A stretch of DNA of 64,000 nt from a bacterium (GTDB taxonomy: Bacteria > Bacteroidota > Bacteroidia > Chitinophagales > Saprospiraceae). The stretch spans positions 16,740 through 80,739 of the forward strand of contig JANSXW010000009.1 of the NCBI GenBank assembly GCA_024742755.1. The letters run 5' to 3'. Positions within the stretch are counted from its first letter, which is position 1. Each line of letters opens with the position of its first letter. Made by a program: the position numbers and the translations under genes. Under the pieces are notes generated by a model. That model was not told where the DNA came from and did no database searches. It saw only the letters and a list, made by a program, of their open reading frames with translations. Shown here piece after piece: positions 35,354 to 45,264 of this stretch.

Positions 35354-36590
35354 TTCTAGCGACTGCCAGGTGCCCCGCCACCACCGCACTTAGCCTTTTC
35401 AAGTCATACTCAATCAGCTCGCTTTCCAGCCGTAGCAGTTCATCGAAGCTGCGGCCCTGCGCGCTGTAGGCTTCCTGCAGAATGTCTATGGCAGACTGTG
35501 TCAGCCGCCGCTGCCGTGCGTAGAGTTCCAGGCGCAATTGAGCGGTTTCGAAATCAGCGTAGGCCTGGGCGACGGCAGCCTCAAAACGGGCGTTCAAATC
35601 CTGCTTCCGGTCTTCCAGGGCAGCGATTTTTAGCTGTTCCTCCCGTTCTTTAGCCTCAAATTTCTCCCGGTAAATGGGCAGGCTCACACTTGCCCGCAGC
35701 TGCACGATATCCCGGCCATTGGCATTGAGATTGGCGTCATTGCGCGGCCCGACGAAGATGTAGTCTGCACCCAGCCCAAAGGAAGGCTTGCCATCCAGTT
35801 CATTGAGGCGCATGGCCTGCCGGGCGGCCTCCTGCTGCCAGTCGAGCTGCCGCAGCTTCGGATGGGTACGGCGGATGGCAGCAAGCAGGCTGTCTTGCCG
35901 AAACGGTAAGCGGGCGGGGGGAAGTTCGCCTGCCATCCGTACATCTGTAGCCGGAGGTCGCTGCAGTAAGCGATTGAGGATAGCCAATGGCTTGAGTGCT
36001 TCGCGCTGCAGTATGGCCAACTCCTGCTCCAGCTCTTCCTGACGGATCTGCACCCGCAGCACATCGGCGGTGCTTGCCTTGCCGCTTTCCACTTTGGCTA
36101 AAGCCGTAGACTCCAGGGATACTAACAGCGGTAGATTGCGGCGCAGGATTTCCTGCCGTTTTTCTATCGCATAAAGCTGGTAGTACGCTTGTTCCAGCTC
36201 GTAGCGCAGTTCCAGAGCGCGGGCGGCGATCTGCTCGTACACTGCTCTGGCTTTGGTGTTTTCCAACTCCGCCCGTCCCGGCAGCGTCCCCGGCCAGGGA
36301 AAACCCTGCGTGGCCCCGAGGCGGAGCAGCTGCGGCCCCAGGCGGGTCTCCACCGGCAGCGGAAATCCACCCACGCCTACTTCCGGGTTGGGCAGTTGGC
36401 TGACTTGCGGTGCACGCTCCAACGCAGCCTGATACTCCTTCTCCAGCGCCATCAGCTCCGGCTGCCGCAGCAGGGCGCTGTCGATGAGCTCGGGGAGGGG
36501 CTGGGCCAAAGCCGGAGCGCTTAGCCCACAGCTCAATACCACAAAAAGTATTTTTTCCCACTTGAAGGGGTAACGAATTTGAATTACCAT
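35328..36590 (-). CDS. TolC-family outer-membrane efflux protein
   Basis: A 420-residue outer-membrane channel of the CusC/CzcC type. Signal peptide (FVVLSCGLSAPALAQ), then two repeats of long helices with internal similarity: PELMALEKEYQAALERAPQVSQLPNPEVGVGGF and PKLRQLDWQQEAARQAMRLNELDGKPSFGLGADY, the latter part starting the second half. The coiled, Gln/Arg/Leu-rich helices fit the tunnel domain. It would couple CusA and CusB to the outside. Confidence 0.88.
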   Translation of the reverse strand: MVIQIRYPFKWEKILFVVLSCGLSAPALAQPLPELIDSALLRQPELMALEKEYQAALERAPQVSQLPNPEVGVGGFPLPVETRLGPQLLRLGATQGFPWPGTLPGRAELENTKARAVYEQIAARALELRYELEQAYYQLYAIEKRQEILRRNLPLLVSLESTALAKVESGKASTADVLRVQIRQEELEQELAILQREALKPLAILNRLLQRPPATDVRMAGELPPARLPFRQDSLLAAIRRTHPKLRQLDWQQEAARQAMRLNELDGKPSFGLGADYIFVGPRNDANLNANGRDIVQLRASVSLPIYREKFEAKEREEQLKIAALEDRKQDLNARFEAAVAQAYADFETAQLRLELYARQRRLTQSAIDILQEAYSAQGRSFDELLRLESELIEYDLKRLSAVVAGHLAVARINQLLWNQ

Positions 36591-36615
36591 GGGTTAATTG
36601 AATTAAACTGAAGCA

Positions 36616-36840
36616 ATGAAAAAACTGTCCCGCATAAAATTTGATCCTGCCCGGATGGGCGGCAAGCCCTGCCTTCGCGGTACACGGGTGACTGTGGGTA
36701 CGGTCGTGGGGCTGTTAGCATCCGGTTATACGAAACAGGATATCCTCGCAGCCTACCCGTATCTGGAAACAGAGGACATAACAGAAGCCCTTCAGTACGC
36801 TGCGTGGCGAGCGCAGGAAATGGAACCTCCCCTGGCATAA
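36616..36840 (+). CDS. DUF433-domain protein (antitoxin-like)
   Basis: A 74-residue DUF433 protein: ...DPARMGGKPCLRGTRVTVGTVV, then GYTKQDILAAYPYLETEDITEALQYAA, the hallmark helix-turn-helix of the family. DUF433 usually precedes a DUF5615 PIN-like toxin gene. Here the following bases run into the 3' end of the convergent CusA gene, so the toxin is missing. Third small plus-strand gene in a gap of the metal-export cluster. Confidence 0.85.
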   Translation: MKKLSRIKFDPARMGGKPCLRGTRVTVGTVVGLLASGYTKQDILAAYPYLETEDITEALQYAAWRAQEMEPPLA

Positions 36841-36882
36841 GCTTGCGCTTTATCGGCCTCGTTATTGGATTGGCGTGCTTCC

Positions 36883-39800
36883 TCATGGCGTGTCGTTTTT
36901 CCTATTCCACCGATTCCGCCCCTCCATCCAAAGCGCGTACAATACCGGCACCGTAAACATCGTAATCGCCTGCAGCACCATCCCCCCAAAGGAAGGAATT
37001 GCCATCGGCAGCATGATGTCAGCACCCCGGCCGGTGGAGGTCAAAATGGGCAGCAGGGCCAGAATCGTGGTCGCCGTGGTCATCATAGCCGGGCGTACGC
37101 GCCGCAGCCCGCCTTCTACTACTGCATCCCGTATACCTTGTATGCTTTCCGGCTCATTGCGTTTGAAACTGTCTTTGAGGAAGGTAGCGACCAACACGCC
37201 ATCATCGGTTGCGATACCGAAGAGAGCCAGGAAGCCGACCCACACCGCCACGCTAAGGTTGATGGGGCGGATTTGAAACAGCTCCCGCATATCTGTCCCG
37301 AACAGGCTGAAGTTGAGGAACCAGTCCGTATCGTACAGCCCTATCATGATGAAGCCGCCGGCAAAGGCAATGAAGACCCCGGTAAAAACCATCAGCGAGA
37401 TCGCTACCGAGCGGAACTGGAAGTACAAAATGAGGAAGATGATCGCCAGCGAAATGGGCAGTACAATGCTTAGCCGCCGGCTGGCCCGCACTTGCTGCTC
37501 GTAATTTCCCGCAAACCGGTAACTGATGGAGGGCGGGACTTCCAGCTCCCCGGCTTCAATCTGCTCCTGCAGGTAAGCTTTGGCATTTTCCACGACTTCT
37601 ACCTCCGCGTAGCCGTCTTCCCGGTCGAAAAGGACGTAACCGATCAGAAAGCCATCCTCGCTCTTGATGGCCTGCGGCCCGGCTTCGTAGCGGATATCCA
37701 CCAGCTGCCCGAGCGGGATAGGCTGACCGGTAGCTGTAGGTACGTACACTCGTTTCAGCGCTTCCGGGTCATCGCGCAGCTCGCGGGGGTAGCGCACCCG
37801 TATGGCGTAGCGCTCCCGGCCCTCCACGGTGGTGGTCATGGCCATTCCGCCAATAGCGGCCTGAATGTGCTGCTGTACCTGCTCCACTGTGAGCCCGTAG
37901 CGGCTGATGGCCTGCCGGTCGATATCGAGCAGCAGGTAGGGCTTGCCGACGATGCGGTCTGCAAACACGGCCGAGGCTTTAACCCCTTCCACCTCTTTGA
38001 GCAGCTTTTCCAGTTTCAGGCCGAATGCCTCGATGGTTTCCAGGTCGTTGCCCTGTACCTTGATGCCCATCGGCGCGCGCATGCCCGTTTGCAGCATGAC
38101 GAGGCGGGTCTCAATCGGCTGCAGCTTGGGCGCGGAGGTGACGCCCGGCAGTTTGGTCACCTGCACAATTTCATTCCAGATATCATCCGGGCTTTTGATT
38201 TCATCGCGCCACTGCCGGAAGTAACGGCCACTTTCATCGGGGATCAGTTCGCCAGCCTCATCGCGCACGTATTCACCATCCTCGTAGCGGAAGCGGATGC
38301 GCTGCCCGGCTTCGTTGGTCTTGTACTCCGATTTGTAGAGGATGACATTTTCGTACATCGACATGGGTGCGGGGTCGAGTGCGGTATTGGCCCGCCCGGC
38401 TTTGCCTACCACTGACTTGACCTCCGGGATAGCCGTAACCGCCATATCGAGCAGCCGCAGGTTTTTGATATTCTCCTGCATGCCGGAGTGTGGCATAGAG
38501 GTGGGCATCAGCAGGAAAGCGCCCTCGTCCAGGGCCGGCATGAATTCCTCCCCGGTATTTTGGTATACCCGAAATCCGAGGAAGACCACCAGGCCGACCA
38601 CCAGGAGGAAGAGCAGCTTGAACCGTAGCAGGAACCGGAGGATAGGCTCGTAGTAGTAGATGACCAGGTGGAAAAACGCGATGAGGGCACCCGCCAAAAG
38701 CACTACAAACAGGAAGTTGGTAAAGGTGCTCTTCACCACGCCCAGCGGCATCCATACACTGGCCAGCAGCCAGGTGACAATCAGGGCGTAAAGGATATTC
38801 GTAGCCCAGGACGCCCAGCGTGCGGCCCGCTCGCTTGCCCGCTCCTTCAGCCGGTAATTGACCCAGCCGGCCAGCCCGATCAGCAGTAGCGTGGCGCCGT
38901 AGAAGGCATGGCCAAAAATAAGGAGGAACAAGCCGCCCAGCACCGCCAGACCATTGGCGATATAGGTGGTGGTCCGGGAGCGCGACTGCGTGGAAAATAC
39001 ACTGTGCGCTACCGCCGGCAGAATGGTAATGGCGACGATGATGGCGGCGATCAGGGCAAAGGTCTTGGTGTAGGCGAGGGGCCGGAACAGCTTGCCCTCC
39101 GCTGCTTCCATGGTGAAAACGGGCAGAAAGCTGACCACCGTCGTAGCCACCGCTGTTACAACTGCCGAGGCGACTTCGGTCGTAGCTTTGTAGATGGTCG
39201 TCATCAGGGGCTCGCCGGGCGGGGCTTCTTCCATGCGGTTGACCATGCTCTCGACCAGCACAATTCCCATATCCACCATGGTGCCGATGGCGATGGCAAT
39301 GCCGGACAGCGCCACAATATTGGCATCCACCCCGAAGTAGCGCATGGCGATGAAGCACATCAGCACGGCGACGGGCAGGGACCCAGACACCAGCAGGGAA
39401 GAGCGGAGGTTGAGCAGCATCAGTATGATGACGATGATGGTGATGAGCACCTCCAGCTTCAGGGCTTCCTCCAGCGTGCCGATGGTTTCGTTGATGAGCT
39501 CGGTACGGTCGTAAAAGGGGATGACTTTCACCTGAGAGGTCGTGCCATCCGCCAGTTGTTTGGAAGGCAGGCCGGGCTCCAGCTCGGCAATCCTGGCCTT
39601 CACGTTTTCGATGACCTGCATGGGATTAGCTCCATAGCGGGCGGTCACTACACCGCCTACCGCTTCTGCGCCTGACTTGTCGAGCACGCCACGCCGGGTA
39701 GCCGGGCCAAGGCTTACTCTTGCGACATCTCCTATGCGGATCGGCACGTTGTCATTTACCTTGACCACGCTCTGCTCGATGTCCTCAATATTTTCCACGT

Positions 39801-40560
39801 ACCCCAGTCCGCGCACAAAGTACTCCGCCCGGTTAATTTCCATCGTCTGTGCGCCTACATCAATATTGCTACCACGGACCGCGTTCATCACCTGTTGCAG
39901 GGTCACACCGTAGGACTTCATCTTGTCCGGGTCGACGTCCACCTGATACTCTTTCACAAACCCGCCTACAGAAGCCACCTCAGACACGCCTTCCGCCGCC
40001 GACAGCCCGTAGCGCACGTAGAAGTCCTGAATACTGCGCAGCTCGTGCAGGTCCCAGCCCCCTGTGGCGTTGCCGGCAGAGTCGCGGCCTTCCAGCGTGT
40101 ACCAGTAAATCTGCCCCAGCGCCGTGGCATCCGGGCCGAGGGTAGGCTGCACGCCCTCCGGCAGGGTATTAGCGGGCAGGGCATTGAGCTTTTCCAGTAT
40201 GCGGCTGCGGCTCCAATAGAACTCGATCTCTTCATCAAAGATGACGTAGATACTGGAGAAGCCAAACATAGAATTGCTGCGGATGCTCTCCACTCCCGGT
40301 ATGCCCAGCAGGGCCGTCGTGAGCGGGTAGGTAATCTGATCCTCCACGTCCTCCGGCGAGCGGCCGGGCCACTTGGTGAAGACGATCTGCTGGTTTTCAC
40401 CAATATCGGGTATGGCGTCCACCGCCACCGGGTCGCGGGGCAATTGGCTGATCCCAAAATCGAAAGGTGCCGTAGCCAGCCCCCAGCCGACAAAGCCGAT
40501 GAGCAGCAGGTAGGCGACCAGTTTATTGTCGAGGAAAAACTTGATAAAACGATTCAGCAT
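36883..40560 (-). CDS. CusA/CzcA heavy-metal RND efflux pump
   Basis: A 1225-residue proton-driven heavy-metal RND transporter. N-terminal MLNRFIKFFLDNKLVAYLL, the substrate-docking text AVDAIPDIGENQ and TKWPGRSPEDVEDQITYP, and in helix 4 the proton-relay segment AIGTMVDMGIVLVESMVNR (Asp and Glu). It is ~180 residues longer than typical (~1040): around residues 530-670 it holds four extra hydrophobic stretches, and another insert (RYEDGEYVRDEAGELI) in the second porter loop. The longer form appears usual for Bacteroidota. ATG at 40560 starts the conserved N-terminus. Confidence 0.93.
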   Translation of the reverse strand: MLNRFIKFFLDNKLVAYLLLIGFVGWGLATAPFDFGISQLPRDPVAVDAIPDIGENQQIVFTKWPGRSPEDVEDQITYPLTTALLGIPGVESIRSNSMFGFSSIYVIFDEEIEFYWSRSRILEKLNALPANTLPEGVQPTLGPDATALGQIYWYTLEGRDSAGNATGGWDLHELRSIQDFYVRYGLSAAEGVSEVASVGGFVKEYQVDVDPDKMKSYGVTLQQVMNAVRGSNIDVGAQTMEINRAEYFVRGLGYVENIEDIEQSVVKVNDNVPIRIGDVARVSLGPATRRGVLDKSGAEAVGGVVTARYGANPMQVIENVKARIAELEPGLPSKQLADGTTSQVKVIPFYDRTELINETIGTLEEALKLEVLITIIVIILMLLNLRSSLLVSGSLPVAVLMCFIAMRYFGVDANIVALSGIAIAIGTMVDMGIVLVESMVNRMEEAPPGEPLMTTIYKATTEVASAVVTAVATTVVSFLPVFTMEAAEGKLFRPLAYTKTFALIAAIIVAITILPAVAHSVFSTQSRSRTTTYIANGLAVLGGLFLLIFGHAFYGATLLLIGLAGWVNYRLKERASERAARWASWATNILYALIVTWLLASVWMPLGVVKSTFTNFLFVVLLAGALIAFFHLVIYYYEPILRFLLRFKLLFLLVVGLVVFLGFRVYQNTGEEFMPALDEGAFLLMPTSMPHSGMQENIKNLRLLDMAVTAIPEVKSVVGKAGRANTALDPAPMSMYENVILYKSEYKTNEAGQRIRFRYEDGEYVRDEAGELIPDESGRYFRQWRDEIKSPDDIWNEIVQVTKLPGVTSAPKLQPIETRLVMLQTGMRAPMGIKVQGNDLETIEAFGLKLEKLLKEVEGVKASAVFADRIVGKPYLLLDIDRQAISRYGLTVEQVQQHIQAAIGGMAMTTTVEGRERYAIRVRYPRELRDDPEALKRVYVPTATGQPIPLGQLVDIRYEAGPQAIKSEDGFLIGYVLFDREDGYAEVEVVENAKAYLQEQIEAGELEVPPSISYRFAGNYEQQVRASRRLSIVLPISLAIIFLILYFQFRSVAISLMVFTGVFIAFAGGFIMIGLYDTDWFLNFSLFGTDMRELFQIRPINLSVAVWVGFLALFGIATDDGVLVATFLKDSFKRNEPESIQGIRDAVVEGGLRRVRPAMMTTATTILALLPILTSTGRGADIMLPMAIPSFGGMVLQAITMFTVPVLYALWMEGRNRWNRKNDTP

Positions 40561-40712
40561 GGAAGGTAACTTTCCGGTGTACAATAGGCGGAGTGCCTTT
40601 GCAAAATAGCGAGTTTACACCAGCGGTGCTTACGCAAAAGCGGTCTAAGCATCGGATAGGCATATCAGCTCGCGCGCCGCTGAGCAATCGTCAGCAGCCG
40701 GGAAAGCCATTT

Positions 40713-41171
40713 TTATAACAAGAAGGATTGGGTCAGGACAGGGATATCCCTGGGTAGGAGGGGCGGTTTGTAGTTGAGATAGGGAGCAGGCGAAGCAGTG
40801 AAGCCTTCAGCGGGCAGCAGGCTGACGGCATGAGCAAACAGGAAATACTGCAGGCTTGGATTGAGCTCCAGCTCCGCTGCGGTTTGCGTTTGGCGGTCGT
40901 GCTCTGCTTCTACCTGCACGGTGTGGTTATCGCAGCAATCGGCTTTTTCCAGTGCCGCCTCCCCTTTTTCCAGCATCATTTTCCGGTGGTGGGGGCAGGT
41001 GATTTTGGCAGCAGCCTGTTCGTGGCAGCTCGGCGCTTTGCCCCAGAAGCTGATGGACTTCAGCTCGCCTTTGCAGAAATGCATATCTACCGCAAAGCTC
41101 ACTGAGGAGGTGAGGAGCAGTAGTGCCATGATCAGGGCGATGGGGCGGTATGTGCGTTGCGGTTGAAGCAT
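40713..41171 (-). CDS. HYC_CC_PP-family protein
   Basis: A 152-residue exported protein with signal peptide (IALIMALLLLTSSVSFA) and the three marks that name the family: MHFCKGELKS (H-F/Y-C), ADCCDNH (CC) and YKPPLLPRDIPVL (PP). The Cys and His pairs suggest metal binding in the periplasm. It lies upstream of cusA-like gene on the same strand and is common next to copper-export genes in Bacteroidota, although its role has not been shown. Confidence 0.82.
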   Translation of the reverse strand: MLQPQRTYRPIALIMALLLLTSSVSFAVDMHFCKGELKSISFWGKAPSCHEQAAAKITCPHHRKMMLEKGEAALEKADCCDNHTVQVEAEHDRQTQTAAELELNPSLQYFLFAHAVSLLPAEGFTASPAPYLNYKPPLLPRDIPVLTQSFLL

Positions 41172-41234
41172 TTGCTGTTGACGAATATACAGCTTTTGGG
41201 GTGGAAATGTTTGGTATTGATGAAATCGAAGCGA

Positions 41235-41906
41235 TCAATTGCCTTGTGGCAGGGCGTATTCCTGATCAATGGCAGACAGTATCTCTAAAAAGCTAGTGTC
41301 TTTACGGTGCGCAAAAAGGGAAAGCTGCAACTTATCGTTGGCATCAAATGGCATATAAAAAACATGAGCTTGATTTGCAGAAAAACGCTGGAGCAGTTTT
41401 GGGAAGTCCATTCGCGTGAGTTTTGAAGCTGGACGCAAATAGCTGGTGATCTGCTGCAACAGTTCCGAAGGGTCAAAGCACTCGTTTTTGGGAAGGATAA
41501 CACCAAACCTAAAATTTGTGTGCAACTGCTGCTCCATAATGTAGCTGATATTGTCTTCGGTACCACGAATGACGGCACCTAGCAGGGAATAATGGTTATT
41601 CTCCTCCAATTCTTCTTCCCAGACGTCCGCTTCAGATAGCTGCCCTGCCTGCAATACACCATAAAACATCTTTTTATAGCTGCGCGTACGGCGCTTGCGC
41701 TGCGGGCCAGGCTCCAAGTACACCAAGAAGAGTTGATGGCGCTCCATCGTTTTGACAAAAAAATCGGCAAGCAAGGAGGAAAAACCCGCTCTGTCAATGC
41801 TCAATGTGCTATAGCGGATGGACGCATACGCTTCTAGCTCCTGACTAGGCAGGGTTTGATACGGGAACTGCTCCTCGCTGACGATGCTGTGTTGGACGTT
41901 GATCAT
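41235..41906 (-). CDS. Unknown protein
   Basis: A 223-residue cytoplasmic protein with no signal peptide or clear domain. It has charged helix stretches (EPGPQRKRRTRSYKK; WEEELEENNHY) and strand-like segments near the end (HVFYMPFDANDKLQLSLFAH). I recognise no family. Base composition is more AT-rich than the metal cluster. It is divergent from hsdM. Confidence 0.55.
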   Translation of the reverse strand: MINVQHSIVSEEQFPYQTLPSQELEAYASIRYSTLSIDRAGFSSLLADFFVKTMERHQLFLVYLEPGPQRKRRTRSYKKMFYGVLQAGQLSEADVWEEELEENNHYSLLGAVIRGTEDNISYIMEQQLHTNFRFGVILPKNECFDPSELLQQITSYLRPASKLTRMDFPKLLQRFSANQAHVFYMPFDANDKLQLSLFAHRKDTSFLEILSAIDQEYALPQGN

Positions 41907-42231
41907 TTCTTCCGGTAGTAGTGTTTCTTCAATTTTTCTGTCCGCTTTCCCGGAATTGAAACCTTTCGGTACCTTTTAAGGGTTTTTCTGCCTATGATAG
42001 ATATGGGCATAGCAACTTTAAGTCTGACAGACGCTCAATATAAGCGCTTTGAGAGAAAAATGCCAGGCTTTCCCCCACTCCCGCATTCTAAAATCTCCAT
42101 CTTTTCCCCTATTTTGCCCACCCCTGAGGTCGTAGCGCGGCTACCCCAAAGGCTAACAACCGAACCCTATTGCCAGCAAAAACCGTATAAGCAAACACAC
42201 AGCGCCACGCTCAAAAAGACGAAACATCAGC
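41907..42231. other. Noncoding gap before hsdM
   Basis: About 325 bp without a credible gene. A possible plus-strand promoter is TTC (41947-41949), 20 bp, TACCTTTT (41970-41977), which would give hsdM a leader of ~250 nt. The open frame from 41994 has no protein-like character and overlaps hsdM in another frame. No hairpin or tRNA seen. Confidence 0.4.
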
Positions 42232-43950
42232 ATGATCAACTTCCGACAAACTGCCAATTTTATCTGGGAAATCGCCGACCTGCTCCGCGGGGACTACAAG
42301 CAGAGCGACTACGGCAAGGTGATCCTGCCCCTGACCGTACTCCGGCGACTCGATGGGGTACTGGCACCGACCAAGCAAAAGGTACTCGACTACCTGCCAA
42401 AATTGGAAAGCACCAATGTGCAGAATGTCGACCCGATCCTGAATAAGGTGGCCAAGCTCAACTTCCACAACCGCTCCAGGTACGACTTTGAAACGCTGGT
42501 AGCGGACGCAGACCATCTTGCCGCCAACCTGCGGCATTACATCAATGGCTTCTCCGAAAATGCGCGGGAGATCATCGAGTACTTTGATTTTGATGTACAG
42601 ATCGACCGGCTGGAGAAAGCCGACCTGCTGTATCTCGTGGTCAAGCGCTTTCAGGAGGTAGATATGCACCCCGATAACATGAGCAATGTGGAGGCCGGCT
42701 ACCTGTTTGAAGAACTGATCCGCAAGTTTGCGGAAATCTCCAATGAGACGGCCGGGGAGCACTTTACCCCGCGCGAAGTGATCCGCTTGATGGTCAATCT
42801 GCTGTTTATCACCGATAAGGACATCCTGACGCAGGCGGGGATTGTAAAGACCCTCTACGACCCGGCGGGCGGTACCGGCGGTATGCTGACCGTCTCCGAT
42901 GAGTACGTGCGCGAGCTGAACCCGGACGCTCGCCTGGAACTATTCGGGCAGGAAATCAACCCGGAATCCTACGCCATCTTCAAGGCAGATATGCTGATCA
43001 AGGGGCAGAATGCTTCCAACGTCAAATATGGCAACAGCTTTACGGAAGACGGCCTGGAGGGCTATACCTTTGACTACATGCTCTCCAATCCGCCCTTTGG
43101 CGTATCATGGAAAAAGGTGCAAAAGCAAATCAAAAAGGAGCACGAAGACCTAGGCTTTGCCGGCCGTTTTGGCGCGGGCCTGCCGAGGGTGAGCGATGGC
43201 TCGCTTTTGTTCCTGCAGCACATGATGGCTAAGATGAAACAGACGGAACAGGGCAGCCGCCTCGCCATTGTCTTCAATGGTTCACCGCTTTTTACCGGTA
43301 ATGCAGGCAGTGGAGAAAGCGAAATCCGGCGCTGGGTGATCGAAAACGACAGGCTGGAAGCGATCATAGCCCTACCCGATCAGCTCTTTTACAATACCGG
43401 TATTTCTACCTACATCTGGGTGGTAGACAACCAAAAGCGCCCCGAGCGCAAAGGCAAGGTACAACTGATCGATGCCACCGCTATGTTCAAGAAGATGAGC
43501 AAGAGCCTGGGCAACAAGCGGCACGAAATTAGCGAGGAGCAAATCGCGGAAATCACGCGCATCTATGGCGACTTTGAGGAAGGGCCCTATTGCAAAATCT
43601 TCGACAATGAAGACTTTGGCTACAGCCGGATTACGGTGGAGCGCCCACAGCGGGACGAAAACGGGGAGATCATCACCGACCGCAGGGGCAACCCCAAAGC
43701 GGATAGCTCGCTGCGGGATTACGAAAATGTGCCGCTGAAGGAGGACATTGAGGCCTATTTTGAGCGGGAAGTGCTGCCGCATGTCGAAGACGCCTGGATT
43801 GACTTTGACAAAACCAAGGTGGGCTATGAAATCAACTTTACCCGCTACTTTTACGAGTATACGCCGCTGCGGCCGACCGAACAGATAAGGAAGGACATAG
43901 AAGAATTGCGCTTGACCATGCACGGGATAACGGAAAAAGCTGTAAATTAA
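42232..43950 (+). CDS. hsdM: Type I restriction-modification DNA methyltransferase, HsdM
   Basis: A 572-residue N6-adenine methyltransferase subunit. Order: HsdM N-terminal helical domain (residues ~4-140, INFRQTANFIWEIADLLRGDYK), SAM-binding motif I DPAGGTGGML (210-219), catalytic motif IV NPPF (286-289), and a long C-terminal helical region. Together with HsdS it methylates the recognition site; with HsdR it restricts. It opens the operon; two genes separate it from hsdS, which is unusual. Confidence 0.95.
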   Translation: MINFRQTANFIWEIADLLRGDYKQSDYGKVILPLTVLRRLDGVLAPTKQKVLDYLPKLESTNVQNVDPILNKVAKLNFHNRSRYDFETLVADADHLAANLRHYINGFSENAREIIEYFDFDVQIDRLEKADLLYLVVKRFQEVDMHPDNMSNVEAGYLFEELIRKFAEISNETAGEHFTPREVIRLMVNLLFITDKDILTQAGIVKTLYDPAGGTGGMLTVSDEYVRELNPDARLELFGQEINPESYAIFKADMLIKGQNASNVKYGNSFTEDGLEGYTFDYMLSNPPFGVSWKKVQKQIKKEHEDLGFAGRFGAGLPRVSDGSLLFLQHMMAKMKQTEQGSRLAIVFNGSPLFTGNAGSGESEIRRWVIENDRLEAIIALPDQLFYNTGISTYIWVVDNQKRPERKGKVQLIDATAMFKKMSKSLGNKRHEISEEQIAEITRIYGDFEEGPYCKIFDNEDFGYSRITVERPQRDENGEIITDRRGNPKADSSLRDYENVPLKEDIEAYFEREVLPHVEDAWIDFDKTKVGYEINFTRYFYEYTPLRPTEQIRKDIEELRLTMHGITEKAVN

Positions 43951-43983
43951 GTTCTTCATTTTACCACAACTAACTGGCTGAAG

Positions 43984-45264
43984 ATGTATATCACAAAAGC
44001 AGTACTCAATAAAATCCGGAATATTGATCATCTGGAGATATCCTTCTCTAAGCCAGCGGGATGGCATGTACTCATCGGGGATAATGGAGCTGGAAAATCT
44101 ACTATTCTTAGGGCAATTGCTTTAGCAATTATCGGACCATATGAGTCTAGTGCCCTTCGTTTGGGACTGCACAGTTTCCTGCGTATGGGGTTTGATGAAG
44201 GATCTGTGGAATTGATGGTAAAAAGACATGCTGATCATGATAGATATGCGACAAATTCAGCCCCACTAAAGCGCCCATTTAATGCCGGAATAAAGATTAA
44301 AAGAGTAGGCAGCAATGGAAGGAGTACAGCCAAGATTGAAACACTGAGAGAATACAAGCATGCCAAAAACTACATCTGGAGTAGTAAAGAAGGCTGGTTC
44401 GCCACCTCTTTTGGTCCATTCCGTCGCTTTACAGGGGGCAATAAAGAATGGGATAAAGTCTACTACGCCAATCCCCGGGCTGGCGCTCATCTCTCTATAT
44501 TTGGAGAAGATGTAGCCCTGACCGAAAGCCTCGAATGGTTGCGAGAACTCAATTACAAGCGGTTGGAGCAAAATGATGAGGCCACCTTTATTTTGAACAA
44601 TCTCCGAAACTTCATCAATAAAGGGGAGTTACTACCTCATGGCAGCAAAATCGAAGACGTTTCCTCAGAAGGCGTTTATTTGCTGGATGGCAATGGGCAA
44701 CAAATTGAAATCACGGAAATGAGCGATGGTTTCCGATCTATACTAAGTCTAACTTTTGAGCTGTTGCGTCAGATGATCTTAACTTATGGTGCAAAAAAAG
44801 TATTCAAGGGTTTTGAATCCGATGATTTTACCATTTCCATGCCCGGTGTGGTTATCATTGATGAGATAGATGCACACCTGCATCCCACCTGGCAAGCACG
44901 AATTGGGCAATGGTTTACTCGCTGCTTCCCGGAAATACAGTTTATTGTTACCACACATAGCCCCATTATTTGCCGGGCGGCCGACCGTGGCTCTGTATGG
45001 CGATTGGCAGCACCTGGTTCTAACGCACAAGCGGAGCAAGTGACAGGCACTGCGCTTAAACGCCTGATTTACGGCAATATACTTGATGCCTATAGTACAG
45101 AGATGTTTGGAGAAGGCACTACTAGCTCTCCGGACACCACTCGGATGCTGGAGGAACTGGCGCGGCTCAATAAGAAGTCGATCATCGGAGAGATTTCAGA
45201 TGAAGAACGGGCACGACGGGAGGAGCTTTTAAGCATACTGCCTACAGAATCGGTGAGCTCATGA
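43984..45264 (+). CDS. AAA/SMC-like ATPase, Septu PtuA-like
   Basis: A 426-residue ATPase. Walker A is GDNGAGKST (residues 32-40), an ABC-type signature MSDGFRS sits at 246-252, Walker B plus catalytic acidic residue is VVIIDEIDAHLHP (Asp293, Glu294), and THSPIICRA gives the H-loop. This is the AAA_21/OLD-like class used in PtuA of Septu and in retron effectors, shorter than PtuA usually is. Its stop overlaps the start of the HNH gene (ATGA), so both are coupled. It lies between hsdM and hsdS and is noticeably more AT-rich than hsdM, which suggests separate acquisition. Confidence 0.75.
   Translation: MYITKAVLNKIRNIDHLEISFSKPAGWHVLIGDNGAGKSTILRAIALAIIGPYESSALRLGLHSFLRMGFDEGSVELMVKRHADHDRYATNSAPLKRPFNAGIKIKRVGSNGRSTAKIETLREYKHAKNYIWSSKEGWFATSFGPFRRFTGGNKEWDKVYYANPRAGAHLSIFGEDVALTESLEWLRELNYKRLEQNDEATFILNNLRNFINKGELLPHGSKIEDVSSEGVYLLDGNGQQIEITEMSDGFRSILSLTFELLRQMILTYGAKKVFKGFESDDFTISMPGVVIIDEIDAHLHPTWQARIGQWFTRCFPEIQFIVTTHSPIICRAADRGSVWRLAAPGSNAQAEQVTGTALKRLIYGNILDAYSTEMFGEGTTSSPDTTRMLEELARLNKKSIIGEISDEERARREELLSILPTESVSS

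Noticed and set aside
41994..42446. Open frame of 150 codons ahead of and into hsdM
   Set aside because: It overlaps hsdM in another frame, its product has no protein-like pattern, and hsdM has a clear family start at 42232.
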